8,496 nucleotides of DNA, taken from assembly GCA_903953195.1 (NCBI GenBank), contig CAJBIS010000191.1:1-8496 (forward strand), written 5' to 3'. Position 1 is the stretch's first letter. Each line of letters opens with the position of its first letter. Positions 6,014 through 8,496 of the stretch are shown here, piece by piece. A program made the position numbers and the translations under genes. Under the pieces are notes generated by a model, which saw only the letters and a list, made by a program, of their open reading frames with translations, was not told where the DNA came from and did no database searches. This stretch comes from an uncultured Actinomycetes bacterium. Lineage in GTDB: Bacteria; Actinomycetota; Acidimicrobiia; Acidimicrobiales; Microtrichaceae.

Positions 6014-8149
6014 ATGGTCGAACCCGGTACCCCCTCTGGTCCGCTCTCCGCGGTGGGCACCGCGGACGAGCAGCTCGTCCGCGTAGGAACACAGTCGTCG
6101 CTGCTCGAGAAGTTCGAGTCCGTGCTCGGCGTGCTCTCGCCGCTCACGTCCTCGCCGGGCGCGCCCCTCGAGACGACGCACTTCATCCGGTCGATGCAGC
6201 CGTCACTGATGCCGCGCACGTCACTGCACCAGGGTGCCGTGAGCGGACTGTCGGTCCTGGCGGCCCGAGCGGTGAGCACCCGGATCGAACGCACCACCAA
6301 CCGGCTCAGCGGCAACTCCGACTCACTGCTGGTACGGCTCGCCGTGCGCGCCGGACTCGCCGGCGCCGGACGGATGCTGCGCATGGTGCCCCGCTCGGAC
6401 GAGCAGGCCTGGGTGTCCGAGGTGGCGCACATGTCGGGCGAGCTCGTGGAACTCGGCGCGTTGGGCGGTGCGCTCTACGACCTGCTCAGTGCGGCTCGGC
6501 CACACTCCAGTCCGGATGAGCGCACGGCGCTCCGACTGGCGGTCACGACCGGGACGTCGCTCGGCGCGGCGCTGTGGGCGTCGCGGCACTACCTCGCCGA
6601 GCGCCGGTCGTTCTTCACCGACGACTTCGACAAACTGCCGCTGACCCTGCCCCGGACACTGGTGAACACCGCGGCGGTGACCGCCGTCGGAACCGGCCTG
6701 GGCGTCGGCTACCGGGCGTCACGGCACGGCCTGACCCGGTACCTCGGTCCGGGCATCACCAAGAATGTGCTGGCCCGGGCCGCGAACGCCGGGCTGTGGG
6801 CTGCGGGAACGGCGGGCCTCTACTGGGCGGGCGTCTCGTACATCGGACGCGCCAACGAGAAGGTCGATCCCGGCTACGACCACGCCCCGACGTCACCGCT
6901 GGTGTCGGGATCGGCCGACAGCCTCGCCCCGTTCGACGAGCTCGGACAGCAGGGACGACGGTTCGTGCTCGACGCGCTCGAACCCGAACTCATCGAGTCG
7001 ACGATGGGTGAGCCGGCGACCGCGCCGATCCGGATCTTCGTCGGATTCAACAGCCATCCGATCCATTCGACGAGCCGCACCGAGACCGCGCTCGAGGAGA
7101 TGGAGCGGACCGGCGCCTACGACCGGAAGTTCCTGCTGTTGATCTCGCCGACCGGAACCGGCTGGGTCGACCACACCATGATCGAGGCCGCCGAGTTCTT
7201 CACCCGCGGCGACGTCGCCTCGGTGTGCATCCAGTACGGGCGGTACCCGTCGTTCCTGTCGCTGCAGAAGGTCCGTCAGGGCCGTCGACAGTTCCGTGGT
7301 CTGGTGTGGGGCGTGCACCAGCGGCTGCTCGGCATCCCCGAGGACCGTCGACCCACCGTGCTCGTCTTCGGCGAGAGCCTCGGGGCCTGGTCGTCGTCCG
7401 ACGTCGTGATGAAGGAGGGCATCGAGGGATTCGACCGGTACAGCATCGACCGGGCGTTGTGGTTCGGCATGCCGCACCTGGCGAAGTGGTCGAAGGCGGG
7501 TCTGGACCGGCCGGGCCAGATGATCCCCGACGGCACCGTCGGAGTGTTCGACCGGTGGGACGAGCTGGCCGAGCTCACCCCCGAGCAGCGGGACGCGCTG
7601 CGCGTCGTGCAGGTGAGCCACGACAACGACCCGATCACGCACGTCGACCCGAGCATCCTCTACAGCCGACCCGACTGGCTGGGCGAACCGCGCGGCCGCG
7701 GCGTTCCGGACTCACAGCACTGGTATCCGGTGGTGACGTTCCTGCAGACGATGATCGATGCCGCCAATGCGATGCGCAACGAGCCGGGACAGTTCCGGTC
7801 GACCGGCCACGACTACCGGGCCGACACCGCACGGTTCGTCGCCGAGGGCTACCGACTCCCCTACACCGACGACCAGCTCGCGAACGTCGAACTGGAACTG
7901 CGCCGGCTGGAGCGGGACCGCGCCGCCAAGATCTCGGGCGACCACGAGTCCGGCGACGACGCTCCCGAGACCGCGGCGCCGGCCGCGGCCACCACGGACC
8001 CGGTGGCATCGACCGAGCCCGTCGCACCACGGGTTCGGCTCGGCGGCGGCCGCACCTCGGGACCGCGTTGGTCGGCGTCGGGCCGGGCGCGAACCGGCGC
8101 GTCGAGCGCGGCGGCCGAACGCGGCGGGACACCCGCCGGCACGAGTTGA
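6014..8149 (+). CDS. Membrane-anchored alpha/beta hydrolase (Abhydrolase_9 type)
   Basis: A 711-residue protein. The N-terminal part (about 75-290) has around five or six moderately hydrophobic, Ala/Gly-rich helices that probably sit in the membrane, as in the N-terminal domain of this family. The C-terminal catalytic part (about 310-610) contains IRIFVGFNS, ISPTGTGWVDHTMIEAAEFF and the nucleophile elbow GESLG at 453-457 with Ser455. Asp539 (in NDPI) and His569 (in SQHWYPV) are plausible triad partners. The family is widespread in actinobacteria, and its substrate is not known to me; esterase or lipase-like activity is inference. A tail from about residue 635 is rich in Ala, Pro, Thr and Gly and probably disordered. 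ATG 6014 is preferred over longer in-frame starts because sequence upstream is antisense to the CoA-transferase gene, and TAGGCT lies 7 nt before it. Its stop overlaps the next gene's proposed start. Confidence 0.88.
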   Translation: MVEPGTPSGPLSAVGTADEQLVRVGTQSSLLEKFESVLGVLSPLTSSPGAPLETTHFIRSMQPSLMPRTSLHQGAVSGLSVLAARAVSTRIERTTNRLSGNSDSLLVRLAVRAGLAGAGRMLRMVPRSDEQAWVSEVAHMSGELVELGALGGALYDLLSAARPHSSPDERTALRLAVTTGTSLGAALWASRHYLAERRSFFTDDFDKLPLTLPRTLVNTAAVTAVGTGLGVGYRASRHGLTRYLGPGITKNVLARAANAGLWAAGTAGLYWAGVSYIGRANEKVDPGYDHAPTSPLVSGSADSLAPFDELGQQGRRFVLDALEPELIESTMGEPATAPIRIFVGFNSHPIHSTSRTETALEEMERTGAYDRKFLLLISPTGTGWVDHTMIEAAEFFTRGDVASVCIQYGRYPSFLSLQKVRQGRRQFRGLVWGVHQRLLGIPEDRRPTVLVFGESLGAWSSSDVVMKEGIEGFDRYSIDRALWFGMPHLAKWSKAGLDRPGQMIPDGTVGVFDRWDELAELTPEQRDALRVVQVSHDNDPITHVDPSILYSRPDWLGEPRGRGVPDSQHWYPVVTFLQTMIDAANAMRNEPGQFRSTGHDYRADTARFVAEGYRLPYTDDQLANVELELRRLERDRAAKISGDHESGDDAPETAAPAAATTDPVASTEPVAPRVRLGGGRTSGPRWSASGRARTGASSAAAERGGTPAGTS

Positions 8150-8496
8150 ACGCGGCGGACGTCCCCTCGCCGATCGAGCCGGTTCGCGAGGCCGGCGACG
8201 TCCGACGTCCACACGACCACGGCGGTCCCGACTGGTGGGACGACCTGTCGGTCCGACCCGAGGTCGCGGTGTCCGAGGCCTGGCCGGCCATCGGCGTCGT
8301 CGCCGCGTTGACCGCGTCGAACGTCATGACCAACCGGGTGCTGCCGCGCTGGGCCTACGTTCCGTGGAACGTCGGCGTGGCCACCGGCCTGGTGTGGTGG
8401 GCTCGCACGGTCGGCGGATGTTCCACCGCGGAGCTCGGGATCTCGCGACGCCACCTGTGGGGCGGCCTGCGCTGGGGTGGCGCCGCTGCCGGCATC
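8146..8496 (+). CDS. Probable CPBP-family intramembrane protease-like membrane protein (N-terminal 117 residues; 3' end off window)
   Basis: An open frame runs from TTG 8146 to the right edge. A polar N-terminus (Asp, Pro and Arg rich, with PDWWDD) is followed by a hydrophobic helix around residues 42-60, then TNRVLPRWAYVPWNVGVA, a second hydrophobic stretch and STAELGISRRHLWGGLRWG. This layout resembles the start of actinobacterial CPBP (Abi/CAAX-protease-like) proteins as I remember them. The diagnostic EExxxR and later His motifs would lie beyond the window, so the assignment is tentative. The TTG start forms a TTGA overlap with the stop of the hydrolase gene, suggesting coupled translation. 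GTG 8269 and ATG 8326 are alternative in-frame starts. Co-expression with the membrane hydrolase is likely; a shared function is not shown. Confidence 0.6.
   Translation, partial: MNAADVPSPIEPVREAGDVRRPHDHGGPDWWDDLSVRPEVAVSEAWPAIGVVAALTASNVMTNRVLPRWAYVPWNVGVATGLVWWARTVGGCSTAELGISRRHLWGGLRWGGAAAGI

Noticed and set aside
5897..6181. N-terminal extension of the CoA-transferase frame
   Set aside because: It overlaps the 5' end of the divergent hydrolase gene, is Arg-rich and has no family similarity; the family-like sequence begins near GTG 5896.

Overview
The window is GC-rich and densely coded, and reads as chromosomal DNA of an actinobacterium. The evidence is strong G/C bias at third codon positions, frequent GTG/TTG starts, TANNNT-type -10 elements placed directly before start codons that lack a Shine-Dalgarno, an actinobacterial ClpP2-type peptidase, and an Abhydrolase_9-type membrane hydrolase. 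An acidimicrobial lineage is my guess, not something the sequence proves. I see no insertion sequence, prophage, CRISPR array or other sign of mobile DNA.

Left third (1-2865, minus strand): a proteostasis operon in the order tig, clpP, clpX. Trigger factor (start 2865) receives nascent chains at the ribosome. It ends in an alternating His-Asp tail encoded just before the clpP ribosome binding site. ClpP (start GTG 1454) has the Ser-His-Asp triad and resembles actinobacterial ClpP2. ClpX (start GTG 704) is cut by the left window edge. Only one clpP lies here, although many actinobacteria have a clpP1-clpP2 tandem.

Centre (2866-3143): a divergent intergenic region carries a likely tig promoter on the minus strand and, on the plus strand, a tRNA-Pro(TGG) gene with encoded CCA. 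A strong hairpin follows the tRNA and probably ends transcription from both sides, because the next gene converges on it.

Middle (3144-5896, minus strand): a two-gene, translationally coupled unit. It holds a CoA-transferase/acetyl-CoA hydrolase family enzyme and a three-part protein made of a degenerate RsbW-like ATPase domain, a GNAT acetyltransferase domain and an unassigned C-terminal domain. The pairing suggests acyl-CoA metabolism linked to an acyl-CoA-dependent transferase.

Right third (6014-8496, plus strand), divergent from the CoA-transferase: a membrane-anchored alpha/beta hydrolase of the Abhydrolase_9 type, followed with a 4-nt overlap by the start of a membrane protein resembling the N-terminus of CPBP intramembrane proteases, cut by the right edge. 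The divergent promoter region contains an inverted repeat placed like an operator.

Every gene belongs to a family I recognise at least roughly. The most unusual points are the coupling of the CoA-transferase with a GNAT fused to a degenerate ATPase, the lone ClpP2-like subunit, the His-Asp tail on trigger factor and the recurring leaderless promoter layout.
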